Source: Buchananella sp. 14KM1171 | Lineage (GTDB): Bacteria; Actinomycetota; Actinomycetes; Actinomycetales; Actinomycetaceae | Direction: 5' to 3' | Assembly: GCF_041380365.1 (NCBI RefSeq) | Contig: NZ_CP159981.1 | Span: 1,736,001 to 1,800,000 of the forward strand | DNA length: 64,000 bases | Part shown: positions 8,641 to 16,378 of the stretch, piece after piece | Numbering within the stretch: position 1 is the stretch's first letter | Layout: every line of letters begins with the position of its first letter | Program-made: the position numbers and the translations under genes | The notes under the pieces: model-generated | The model's input: the letters and a program-made list of their open reading frames with translations, nothing else | Told to the model about the DNA's origin: nothing | The model's database searches: none

Positions 8641-9549
8641 CTAGGCGGTGCTCATTTGGTGGGTGTGGTGTTGGTAGTAGCGGTCTTCGGTTTCTTGGGG
8701 TGTGGCATAGCCCAGTTCGCTGTGCAGGCGGGTGTTGTTCCACCAGTTCACCCAGCATAGGGTCGCCCATTCGACTTCGGTCAGTCCGGCCCAGTGCTGG
8801 GAGTAGATCAACTCGCTCTTGTACAAGCCGTTGACGGTTTCGGCCAGTGCGTTGTCGTAGGAATCTCCCACAGTGCCGGTAGAGGCATCAATTCCTGCTT
8901 CGACCAGGCGTTCATGGTAGGCGACACAGACGTACTGGCTGCCGTGATCGCTGTGGTGGACCAATCCCTCGACACTGCCCTTGGCAGTAGCGATAGCTTG
9001 TTCCAGGGCTTGCAGGGGTAGAGCCTGGGCGTTGAGTGTGTTACTCACTGCCCAGCCAGCGATCTTGCGGCTGAAGGCATCTGTTACGAAGGCGGTGTAA
9101 ACGAACCCGCTGCGGGTGCGAACGTACGTAATGTCGGCCACCCACAACTGGTTAGGGGCACTGCGTGCGAAGTGGCGTTCAACCAGATCTGGGCGTGTAT
9201 CGGTCCCAGGAGCGCTCCTGGTTGTTACTGCCTTGCGTCCACGTACAACGCCCCTGAGCCCGGCAAGTCTCATCAGCCTGGCTACTTGATCGCGCCCTAC
9301 GTCGTAGCCTTCGCGTTTGAGGGCATGCCACATCTTGCGCACCCCGTACACCGAGTAGTTCTCTCGGTGGATGCGCTCGATGACGGGGATCAAAGCGGCA
9401 TCTCGCAAGCAGCGCTGCCAGGGCGTACGGTTCTTGGCCTTGCGATACCCTCGGGCAGTGATGAAGCCGCCTTGGCGGTGTTCGGATAGAACTTTGCAGA
9501 TGCGTTCAACGCCGAACCTGGCCCGGCCCGCGTCGATGAAAGCGATCAT
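8641..9549 (-). CDS. IS3-family transposase OrfB (DDE integrase domain)
   Basis: 302 residues. An HTH_21-like segment (SVYGVRKMWHALKREGYDVGRDQVARLMR) is followed by the rve-type catalytic core. The catalytic triad is visible: Asp in WVADITYV, Asp in HHSDHGSQY and Glu in NALAETVNGLYKSE. The C-terminal WWNNTRLHSELGYATPQE is typical of the family. The start overlaps the orfA stop (ATGA). A frameshifted OrfAB fusion, the active transposase in many IS3 elements, is likely by family analogy; a slippery site was not pinned down. Confidence 0.95.
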   Translation of the reverse strand: MIAFIDAGRARFGVERICKVLSEHRQGGFITARGYRKAKNRTPWQRCLRDAALIPVIERIHRENYSVYGVRKMWHALKREGYDVGRDQVARLMRLAGLRGVVRGRKAVTTRSAPGTDTRPDLVERHFARSAPNQLWVADITYVRTRSGFVYTAFVTDAFSRKIAGWAVSNTLNAQALPLQALEQAIATAKGSVEGLVHHSDHGSQYVCVAYHERLVEAGIDASTGTVGDSYDNALAETVNGLYKSELIYSQHWAGLTEVEWATLCWVNWWNNTRLHSELGYATPQETEDRYYQHHTHQMSTA

Positions 9550-9857
9550 TTCGGGTACCGGGGGTCGAGTTCTTTGGCGAAAAAAGCCGAGGCTGCCTTC
9601 AGGATCTCGTTGACCTGGCGGAGCTGAGCGTTTTCTCGCCGCAGGCGGGCCACCTCGGCTTCTAGTGGGGCATGTTCAAGATCCTGTCTCAGGCTGGGAT
9701 CGCGATACCAGCGGCGCATCGTCTCATACCCCACCCCGAGATTGACGGCTACCTCGCGTAGAACACTGGTGAGGGAGACTGTCTGCTCCGATGCCAGACG
9801 GTCGCTGACAATACGAACAGCACGCGACTTGAACTCTGGGGAGAAACGCTTCGGCAT
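9546..9857 (-). CDS. IS3-family transposase OrfA (helix-turn-helix)
   Basis: 103 residues. The N-terminal helix-turn-helix (MPKRFSPEFKSRAVRIV to about residue 55) binds the element ends. It is followed by a leucine-zipper-like coiled coil (LEAEVARLRRENAQLRQVNEIL). This is the usual upstream partner of OrfB. The start lies 49 bp inside the right end of the element. Confidence 0.94.
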   Translation of the reverse strand: MPKRFSPEFKSRAVRIVSDRLASEQTVSLTSVLREVAVNLGVGYETMRRWYRDPSLRQDLEHAPLEAEVARLRRENAQLRQVNEILKAASAFFAKELDPRYPK

Positions 9858-10168
9858 AGGTCAATCCTTTCAGGCTGACCACCGGAACCAAACCCAGGAC
9901 GGTTCAGAGCCCTTGTGGTTCCTGTTGAGCCCTTGTTGTAGCGGTTTAAGCTTTATTGCAGCTCTTGTAGCGCTACGGGGCCGATTAAAGGCGCAATAGG
10001 TCGCCCAAGGCCAGGAGAGCTGCAACAACGGCTCAATGACTGCAATAAAGGCGCAATCGTTTGCGCAAGGCTCCTGGCCGGTAGCCGCCCGTTACTCCGC
10101 GATGGGTAAGGCCGAAGTGATCCGGTGTGGCGTTCGCGGTTGGCTCGCTCACCGCCGACCGCCCCAGT

Positions 10169-10255
10169 GGAGCCCCCCGCGCACGCGCGGAAAGTCACTG
10201 TGCCGGGGGTGACACCGAGGGGCCGGTCGGAGGAGCCCCGCGCACGCGCGGAAAG
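10169..10255. CRISPR. Two-repeat CRISPR-like remnant (type I-E-like repeat)
   Basis: The palindromic core CCCCGCGCACGCGCGGAAAG occurs twice, ending at 10194 and 10255. The start-to-start distance is 61 bp, the repeat-plus-spacer length usual for type I-E arrays. Both copies are preceded by GGAG. The repeat resembles actinobacterial I-E repeats in its GC-rich dyad. There are only two copies, their left parts differ, and no cas gene is in the window. A decayed array is a suggestion, not a firm call. Confidence 0.35.
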
Positions 10256-10460
10256 AAGAGCTGCCCTGGCTGGGGCATTTGGGGCGGGGACCGGCGCTTC
10301 CTGTCTGCGCTCCCCGCCTGCGCTCCCCGTCCGCACTCCCCGCTCCCCGGTACGGACTCGACCAGGGAGCGGGTGGTGTCCGTGCTGCGCTCCTCGACGG
10401 CGCTTCCCGCTTCCCGGGGCGAGAGGCGTGCGCGCGACTGCGGCCCCGACTCACCCCAAC

Positions 10461-10580
10461 CTCGCAAATGTTGCATCGGGGTACATGCGACCGCTTGGTG
10501 CCATGGCACCGGTCGGTCGCATGTACCCCGACCGCACGCTTGTGCGCTCGGGGGCAACGCGCCAGCACCCACCACAACCC
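10461..10580. repeat. ~120-bp hairpin-rich intergenic repeat, copy 1
   Basis: It starts CTCGCAAATG. It contains a 16-bp stem CGGGGTACATGCGACC with its exact complement downstream, enclosing GGTGCCATGGCACC. A second small hairpin CGCAC-GCTT-GTGCG and CTCGGGGGCA follow. A diverged copy lies at 20909-21028. Both stems have counterparts in copy 2 (the first only as 9 bp) and the loops differ. Confidence 0.75.
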
Positions 10581-10682
10581 CCATCTTCACCCGCGAAGAG
10601 CCGGGAAAGCGGCGCAAAGCAGGCGGGGGCGGGAAGTCCACTTGCCGCTTCCCGCCCCCGCCCAGCTCCAGCCCCGTGGTGG

Positions 10683-11813
10683 TCAGTCTCCCAGGCCCGT
10701 GCCCACGTGTCGCGCGGCCAGGATCCAGGGGTGGTCCAGGGGCACGGTCTTGAGGTTGCCGGCCACGTCCGCCAGAGCGACCGGCACGGCGGCCTGCCCC
10801 TGGGAGGCCACGGTCACTCCAGTGACGCCCTCAGCCACCAGGTCGGCACCCGCTCCGCCCAGCAGGGTGCCGAGCATGCGGTCGTTGGCATCCGGGGTGC
10901 CGCCGCGCTGCACGTAGCCCAGCACGGTCACGCGCGACTCCAGCCCGGTGGCCTCCTCCAGGATCCCGGCGAGCTTGAATGCGTTGCCCCGGTGGGAGGC
11001 GATCACGGAGGCGCGGTGCTTCTTGGCGGCCTCGCGGGCCTCCGGGGTGGTCGCGGAGCGGCGCAGCGCCTCGGCTGCGGCGAGCTCGGCGTGGTCGGCC
11101 TGGTCCAGGGCGCCCTCCGCGATCGCGATGACGGAGAACATGTGGCCCCGCTCGGCCCGGCGCTTGATGGACTCCACCACGGAGTCGATCGAGTAGGGGA
11201 TCTCCGGCAGCAGGATGATGTCTGCGCCGCCCGCGATGCCCGCGCCCAGGGCCAGCCAGCCGGCCCGGTGTCCCATGATCTCCACGACGATGATGCGGTG
11301 GTGGGAGTGCGCCGTGGAGTGCAGGCGGTCGATCGCGTCGGTGGCGATGCCGAGCGCGGTGGAGAAACCGAAAGAGGTGTCCGTGTGCGCGATGTCGTTG
11401 TCGATCGTCTTGGGCAGGTGGATGACGTTCAGCCCCGCTTTGGCCAGCCTGTAGGCGTTCTTCGCGGTGCCGCCGCCGCCGATGCACACCAGAGCGTCCA
11501 GGTTGTTGGACTCGTAGTTCTCCTGGATCGTCGGGATCATGTCCCGCACCTCGCCGTCCACCACCATGCGGTGGACCTTGTCCCGGGACGTGCCCAGCAT
11601 CGTGCCGCCCACGGTGAGGATCCCGCTGAGCGAGGCCGAGTCCAGCTTCACCGTCCGGTTCTCTGCCAGTCCGCGAATGCCGTCGCGGAAGCCGATCAGC
11701 TCCATCCCGTGGTGCCCGATCGCCGCCTTGCCGAAGCCGCGAATGGCGGCGTTCAGGCCGGGGCTGTCCCCGCCTGCGGTGAGGATTCCAACTCGCTTCG
11801 CAGCCTTGGCCAT
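10683..11813 (-). CDS. pfkA: 6-phosphofructokinase
   Basis: 376 residues, the length of actinobacterial 'group III' enzymes. It phosphorylates fructose 6-phosphate to the 1,6-bisphosphate. Motifs are [13 protein letters not shown] (residues 14-26), the phosphoryl-donor loop [28 protein letters not shown] with the catalytic Asp, and [13 protein letters not shown]. At the two donor-determining positions it has Gly (third Gly of GGGGT) and Lys (PKT). By family precedent this points to ATP rather than pyrophosphate. Gly where most have Asp or Glu (GGDG/GGEG) is unusual. GAGGAGAA precedes the ATG. Confidence 0.93.
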   Translation of the reverse strand: MAKAAKRVGILTAGGDSPGLNAAIRGFGKAAIGHHGMELIGFRDGIRGLAENRTVKLDSASLSGILTVGGTMLGTSRDKVHRMVVDGEVRDMIPTIQENYESNNLDALVCIGGGGTAKNAYRLAKAGLNVIHLPKTIDNDIAHTDTSFGFSTALGIATDAIDRLHSTAHSHHRIIVVEIMGHRAGWLALGAGIAGGADIILLPEIPYSIDSVVESIKRRAERGHMFSVIAIAEGALDQADHAELAAAEALRRSATTPEAREAAKKHRASVIASHRGNAFKLAGILEEATGLESRVTVLGYVQRGGTPDANDRMLGTLLGGAGADLVAEGVTGVTVASQGQAAVPVALADVAGNLKTVPLDHPWILAARHVGTGLGD

Positions 11814-11986
11814 TTTCTTCTCCTCTGTGCGGGGGCAGATGGCAGAAACACTACTAGTGCGCGGCCGCAGCCATCCGGGACGAGTGGGGTGCGCTTTGGC
11901 CGCCCCGCCCGCCGGCCGCGACGATTTGGGCGTGGGTGGCCGACGTCGTCCACGCGCCGCCGCCCAGCACCGTGGCCGCGCCGTTT

Positions 11987-12424
11987 TCAGGCCAGCACGG
12001 AGCGCAGTAGCAGGCTAGTTTCCGAGCGGGTCACGCCCGGGATCTTGCGGATCTGAGACAGGACCACGTCAACTGTTGTGAGACTTTCTGCGGCCAACTG
12101 TGCCACTAGGTCCCATTCGCCGTTGGTGGAGTACAGACCCACCACCTGCGGCATGCCGCGTAGCTGCTGGATTGCGCGGTCCACGTGGGGGCCTTCTATA
12201 GCTAGGTGGGAGATGGCGCGGATGAGGGTGTCGTCCACATCGGTGCGCAGGAGCACGGAGAAGCCTTGAATGATGCCGTCCCGCTGTAGTGCCTCCAGGC
12301 GCCGGGTGACGGTGGAGCGGGTGACTTGCAGCTCGCGGGCGAGTTCGGCCAGCGGGGCGCGCGCGTTGGCCCGGAGCGCGGCGATGAGCTTGCGGTCAAG
12401 TGAGTCCAAGGAGCGCATGGGCAA
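11987..12424 (-). CDS. Lrp/AsnC-family transcriptional regulator
   Basis: 145 residues. The N-terminal helix-turn-helix ([22 protein letters not shown]) is followed by the RAM/AsnC ligand domain ([23 protein letters not shown]). These proteins form octameric discs and sense amino acids. The TTG at 12424 has GAGGA 6 bp upstream. An ATG two codons later (12418) is the alternative. It is divergent from ornithine cyclodeaminase with 134 bp between starts, so it probably regulates that gene in response to an amino acid; this is inferred from position. Confidence 0.9.
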   Translation of the reverse strand: MPMRSLDSLDRKLIAALRANARAPLAELARELQVTRSTVTRRLEALQRDGIIQGFSVLLRTDVDDTLIRAISHLAIEGPHVDRAIQQLRGMPQVVGLYSTNGEWDLVAQLAAESLTTVDVVLSQIRKIPGVTRSETSLLLRSVLA

Positions 12425-12558
12425 AACGTATCCTCAAGGAGCGCAATTAGTAGCAGTGATGGGCGAAACTAGCGCGAAATTGGCGTTGAGTATGCACAAT
12501 GCTCGTCCGTATGCTGTGCCTCACAGGCCATAAGTCCCGGTTTGGGTGGGAGGGTGAG

Positions 12559-13572
12559 ATGCGTTTCGTCAACGTGGAGAACATGCGTCGCTGGCTGGCA
12601 GCCGTCGGTCCCGAGGCGGCGATTGCAGGCTTGGTGGATGCCCTGGAGAAGGACTTCGCCCGCTGGGAGCAGTTCGAGTTGCGGCCCCGCGTGGCCTCCC
12701 ACACCGCAGAGGGCGTGATCGAGCTGATGCCCACCACCGACGGGGTGAGCTACGGCTTTAAGTTCGTCAACGGCCACCCCTCCAACCCGGCGCGTGGTTT
12801 CCAGACCGTCACCGCATTTGGTGTGCTGGCCGATGTCCACAACGGCTACCCCCGTTTCGAGGCGGAGATGACTCTGCTGACCGCGTTGCGCACCGCCGCA
12901 ACTACGGGCTTGGCCGCGAAGTACCTGGCCCCGGCTGGTCCACTGCGGCTGGGCATGGTGGGGGCAGGTTCGCAGTCTGAGTTCCAGGTGCTCGGCATGC
13001 GCGCGGTGCGCCAGGTGGAGAGCGTGACGGTGTTCGACGTGGACCCGGCCGCCAGCTCCAAGATGCGGGCGAACCTAGCCAAGCTGGGCATCGAGGTGCG
13101 GATTGCTGAGAGCGCGGCCGCTGCGGTGGCGGGCTGTAACGCGATCATCACCTGCACTGCGGATAAACGCAATGCCACCGTACTGAGCGTGGACGACGTT
13201 GCTCCCGGCACCCACGTGACCGGCGTGGGCGGTGACTGCCCCGGCAAGACCGAGCTGGACGAACGGATCTTGGACCTGGGGCCGGTGTTCGTGGAGTACA
13301 CGGAGCAGACCCGCATCGAGGGGGAGATCCAGGCCAAGCCGGCCGACTTCCCGGTCACCGAACTGTGGGAGGTCATCACGGGACGGCGCGAGGGCCGCAC
13401 CAGCGCCGACCAGGTGACGATCTTTGACTCTGTGGGCTTCGCGGTGGAGGACTTCTGCGCGCTGCGCTACCTGGAGCAGGCCGTGGAGGGAACGGACTTC
13501 TACGAGGAGCTGGACCTGATCGCGGACCCGGAGGACCCGAAGGACCTGTTCGGAATGATCGACCTGAAGTAG
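12559..13572 (+). CDS. ocd: Ornithine cyclodeaminase
   Basis: 337 residues. It converts L-ornithine to L-proline and ammonia using bound NAD+. Long segments match the Pseudomonas enzyme: ARVASHT-like RPRVASHT, GVIELMPTTDG, FKFVNGHPSNPARG, VGGDCPGKTELDE, RIEGEIQAKPADFPV and FDSVGFAVEDFCALRYL. The Rossmann motif GMVGAGSQSEFQ is at about residue 131. The ATG has GGAGGGTGAG directly upstream; an open frame continues 20 codons further but lacks homology. Alternatives in the mu-crystallin family (alanine dehydrogenase, lysine cyclodeaminase) are less likely. Confidence 0.9.
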   Translation: MRFVNVENMRRWLAAVGPEAAIAGLVDALEKDFARWEQFELRPRVASHTAEGVIELMPTTDGVSYGFKFVNGHPSNPARGFQTVTAFGVLADVHNGYPRFEAEMTLLTALRTAATTGLAAKYLAPAGPLRLGMVGAGSQSEFQVLGMRAVRQVESVTVFDVDPAASSKMRANLAKLGIEVRIAESAAAAVAGCNAIITCTADKRNATVLSVDDVAPGTHVTGVGGDCPGKTELDERILDLGPVFVEYTEQTRIEGEIQAKPADFPVTELWEVITGRREGRTSADQVTIFDSVGFAVEDFCALRYLEQAVEGTDFYEELDLIADPEDPKDLFGMIDLK

Positions 13573-13660
13573 CCCTGGGGCTTGCGGGGCCGGGCCCGGG
13601 GCCCGCCCCGGGCGGAGGAGTGGCGCCGAGGTTGCCTGGGGTCTCGCAGGGCCGGGCTGG

Positions 13661-13706
13661 GTGTGGGCCGCGAGCGGGTGCGCTCGCGGCCCACACCTTA
13701 GTTTTG
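13661..13706. terminator. Hairpin terminator between ocd and rmuC
   Basis: A perfect 16-bp stem (13661-13676 with 13681-13696), loop GGTG, is followed by CTTAGTTTTGGGG. It lies between convergent ocd and rmuC. Confidence 0.88.
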
Positions 13707-13716
13707 GGGAAGGGCG

Positions 13717-15036
13717 CTACTGGCCGGTGAGCTCCGGCTTGGTGAAGCCGCGCACCTGAACGGAGTCCGGCAGCAGCTCCGGCACCGCCAGTTCCTTGGA
13801 GGAGAGCGTGGCGACCTCCCGGGCCGTGACGAGCAGGCGGCCCTCGTAGGAGCCCACCACCTTGTTGTAGCTGGCCACGGTCTTGTCCAGGTGCTTGCCC
13901 AGTTCGGTCATGTGTGAGGCCACCGTGCCCAGGCGGTCGTAGAGCGTGCGCCCCACCTCCAGCAGGCGCTCGGCGTCCTCTCGTGCGGCCTCCTGGCTCC
14001 ACACGGCAGCCACCGCCTTCAGCACGGCCAGCAGGCTGGCCGGGGTGGCCAGGATGATGCCGCTCTCCAGAGCCATGGAAAGGAGCGTGGAGTCGGCCTC
14101 CAGCGCGCCGGACAGCAGGGGCTCGGCGGGCAGGAACAGGATGGTGGCCTGCGGGCCGTCACCGAGCGCCCCGGGGTAGTTGCGCTTGGCCAGGGCACTG
14201 ACGTGCGAGCGCACGGCTTGGGCGTGCGCAGCGAGGTCGACGGGCGCGCCGGTGCCGGCGTCCTGGCTTTCTAGGTAGGCGTCCAGCGGCACCTTGGCGT
14301 CGATGGCCAGGTGGGCGCCGCCGGGCAGGTGCACTGTCACGTCCGGGCGCTGGGCGGAGCCAGGGATGGCGCGCTGCTCATCAAAGTCCACGTGCCGCAG
14401 CATCCCGGAGGCCTCGATCACCCGGCGCAGCGTGGTCTCACCCCACAGGCCGCGCGAGCGCGCGGCGCGCAGCACCCCGTCCAGGGAACGGGTGGCGGTG
14501 AGCAACTCCGCGTCCGTGCGGGCTGCCGCCTCCAGCTGGGTGTTGAGCGCCGCGAACTGGGTGGAGCGCTCCTTCTCCCCGCTCTCCACCTTGCGGGCCA
14601 GGCCGTCCAGCACCTCCCGCACCGGGGTGAGCTGGCGCAGGACCTCGGTGTTCTTGCTGGCCTGCTCGCGCTGGGCGTGGAGTTGCTGCTCCAGGGTCTT
14701 AGCGCGCGCCCGCTCGGACTCCACGGCCCCGGCCGCCCGCTCCTGCGCCGCCCTAATCAGCCCCTCGGATCGCTCGCGCTCGGCCCGTACCAGCAGCTCG
14801 GCGTTGCGCTTCTCCGCAGCGATCAGCTCCTCGGCGCGGGCGTTCGCGTCCGCCAACGCCCCGGTGGCTCGCGCCGCCTCCGCGCTAGCCACTGTGGCCT
14901 CCTGCTGCGCCCGGGCCACCGCATCGTGACTCTCCTGCGCAGCGCTCGCCCGGCCCTGACCACGGCCCAGGAACCAGCCGCCCGCCCCCGCCAAGGCCGC
15001 GAGCACCAACATCAAAGCAACTTCCCAGAACTCCAT
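13717..15036 (-). CDS. rmuC: DNA recombination protein RmuC
   Basis: 439 residues. Residues 1-25 are a membrane helix with a glycine-rich end. Residues 30-185 are a long Ala/Glu/Arg-rich coiled coil. The rest is the RmuC domain of the PD-(D/E)xK nuclease fold (SRGLWGETTLRRVIEASGMLRHVDF, HLAIDAKVPLDAYL). RmuC limits inversions at short inverted repeats in E. coli; the biochemical role is not settled. That role is of interest in a genome so rich in inverted repeats. It converges on ocd. Confidence 0.9.
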   Translation of the reverse strand: MEFWEVALMLVLAALAGAGGWFLGRGQGRASAAQESHDAVARAQQEATVASAEAARATGALADANARAEELIAAEKRNAELLVRAERERSEGLIRAAQERAAGAVESERARAKTLEQQLHAQREQASKNTEVLRQLTPVREVLDGLARKVESGEKERSTQFAALNTQLEAAARTDAELLTATRSLDGVLRAARSRGLWGETTLRRVIEASGMLRHVDFDEQRAIPGSAQRPDVTVHLPGGAHLAIDAKVPLDAYLESQDAGTGAPVDLAAHAQAVRSHVSALAKRNYPGALGDGPQATILFLPAEPLLSGALEADSTLLSMALESGIILATPASLLAVLKAVAAVWSQEAAREDAERLLEVGRTLYDRLGTVASHMTELGKHLDKTVASYNKVVGSYEGRLLVTAREVATLSSKELAVPELLPDSVQVRGFTKPELTGQ

Positions 15037-15265
15037 GGGGATACCTAATCAGCAGGGACCAACATTTGAAGCGGAGGCAGGCGGGGCAGTGGTGGGTGGC
15101 GGCGTCGGCCATGAAAGCGGCGCGCAGGGCGGCGGTGGGAGAGTGGCAGCGGGCGGCAGCGTCGTCCAACAGAGCCAAAAGAACGGGCAAGGGAGTGGGC
15201 AATGTGGCGCAAAGCCGGGTGGACGGCAACCCAAGCCGCGCGGGCGGGCCGGTAAACTCGCCGGC

Positions 15266-16351
15266 ATGGCCCTAACTATTGGTATTGCTGGTCTGCCCAA
15301 CGTCGGCAAGTCCACCCTCTTTAACGCCCTCACCCGCGCCACCGTGCTCGCCGCGAACTACCCGTTCGCCACCATCGAGCCCAACGTCGGCGTGGTGCCG
15401 CTGCCGGACCCGCGCCTGGGCAAGCTCGCCGAAGTCTTCGGCTCCGAGCGAGAAGTCCCCGCCACCGTCTCCTTCGTGGACATCGCGGGAATCGTGCGCG
15501 GCGCCTCCGAGGGCGAGGGCCTAGGCAACCAGTTCCTGGCCAACATCCGCGAGGCCGACGCCATCTGCCAGGTCACGCGCGCATTCGCCGACCCCGACGT
15601 GGTGCACGTGGACGGCAAGGTCTCCCCGAAGGACGACATCGAGACCATCACCACCGAGCTCGTGCTCGCCGACATCCAGACCCTCGAAAAGGCCATCCCC
15701 CGCCTCGAAAAGGAGGTGCGCGGCAAGAAGACAGAGCCCGCCGTCCTCGAGACCGCCAAGGCCGCCCTGGAACTGCTGGAAAAGGGCGAAGTACTCAGCG
15801 CCGTAGCCGACAAGGCCGGCCTGGACCGCGCCCACCTGGCCACCTTCCAGCTCATGACCACCAAGCCGTTCATCTACGTCTTCAACACCGACGACGCCGG
15901 CCTGGCCGACGAGGCAATGCAGGCCGAACTGCGTGAACTGGTGGCCCCCGCCGAGGCCATCTTCCTGGACGCCAAGTTCGAGTCCGAGCTGGTCGAGCTG
16001 GAGCCCGAGGAGGCCGCCGAGATGCTGGCCGAGGCCGGGCAGGACGAGCCGGGCCTGGACAAGCTGGCGCGCGTCGGCTTCGACACCCTAGGCCTGCAGA
16101 CCTACCTCACCGCCGGCCCCAAGGAAGCCCGCGCCTGGACCATCCGCAAGGGCTGGACCGCCCCCCAGGCCGCCGGCGTCATCCACACCGACTTCGAGCG
16201 CGGCTTCATCAAGGCCGAAGTCGTGGCGTTCGACGACCTCATGGACGCCGGCTCCATGGCCGAAGCCAAGGCCCGCGGCAAGGTCCGCATCGAAGGCAAG
16301 GACTACGTGATGGTTGACGGAGACGTGGTGGAGTTCCGGTTTAACGTGTGA
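15266..16351 (+). CDS. ychF: Redox-regulated ATPase YchF (Obg-family)
   Basis: 361 residues. The G1 loop GLPNVGKST, switch region DIAGIVRGASEGEGLGNQF, a central coiled coil (residues ~135-180) and a C-terminal TGS domain (QTYLTAGPKEARAWTIRKG...HTDFERGFIKAEV) are all in place. YchF binds ribosomes and prefers ATP. The family specificity motif NxxE appears as NTDD. The ATG has no Shine-Dalgarno sequence, but TAAACT sits 7 bp upstream, so the transcript is probably leaderless. The 3' end of this gene is duplicated at 17155-17178. Confidence 0.96.
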   Translation: MALTIGIAGLPNVGKSTLFNALTRATVLAANYPFATIEPNVGVVPLPDPRLGKLAEVFGSEREVPATVSFVDIAGIVRGASEGEGLGNQFLANIREADAICQVTRAFADPDVVHVDGKVSPKDDIETITTELVLADIQTLEKAIPRLEKEVRGKKTEPAVLETAKAALELLEKGEVLSAVADKAGLDRAHLATFQLMTTKPFIYVFNTDDAGLADEAMQAELRELVAPAEAIFLDAKFESELVELEPEEAAEMLAEAGQDEPGLDKLARVGFDTLGLQTYLTAGPKEARAWTIRKGWTAPQAAGVIHTDFERGFIKAEVVAFDDLMDAGSMAEAKARGKVRIEGKDYVMVDGDVVEFRFNV

Positions 16352-16378
16352 TCATCCTGCCTTCGCCACGGTGCGGAA

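Larger units (their letters stand above)
8619..9906 (-). mobile_element. Complete IS3-family insertion sequence (1288 bp)
   Basis: The ends are perfect 23-bp inverted repeats (8619-8641 and 9884-9906, outermost bases TGAACCGTCC). A 3-bp direct repeat GAG (8616-8618 and 9907-9909) flanks the element as a target-site duplication. Two overlapping reading frames, orfA and orfB, encode the transposase. Perfect ends, intact frames and an intact duplication indicate a recent insertion that may still be mobile. It landed in a 172-bp intergenic repeat and broke no gene. Confidence 0.96.
8604..10066. repeat. 172-bp modular inverted-repeat element, copy 1 (split by the IS)
   Basis: Without the IS and one copy of its target duplication, 8604-8618 joins 9910-10066 to give exactly 172 bp. 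It begins GCGCAAACG and ends CGTTTGCGC. The left part reads as ~20-nt modules such as GTTGAGCCCTTGTTGTAGCG. The right part holds similar modules inverted, such as GCTGCAACAACGGCTCAATG. An element of the same length, ends and module plan is at 27047-27218. No coding potential is evident. Confidence 0.7.
9910..10682. other. 773-bp non-coding stretch between the IS and pfkA
   Basis: No credible gene: open frames here overlap on both strands and have no family features. It holds, in order, the rest of the 172-bp modular element, a pair of CRISPR-like repeats (10169-10255), a GC-rich stretch with CTCCCCG-type repeats, and a ~120-bp hairpin-rich repeat (10461-10580). Confidence 0.6.

Noticed and set aside
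9546-9857. IS interrupting a gene
   Set aside because: Removing the IS and one GAG copy restores an intergenic repeat, not a reading frame.
10125-10680. Several open frames on both strands between the IS and pfkA
   Set aside because: Extreme Arg/Pro/Ala composition, mutual overlap, no start signals, and hairpin repeats underlie them.
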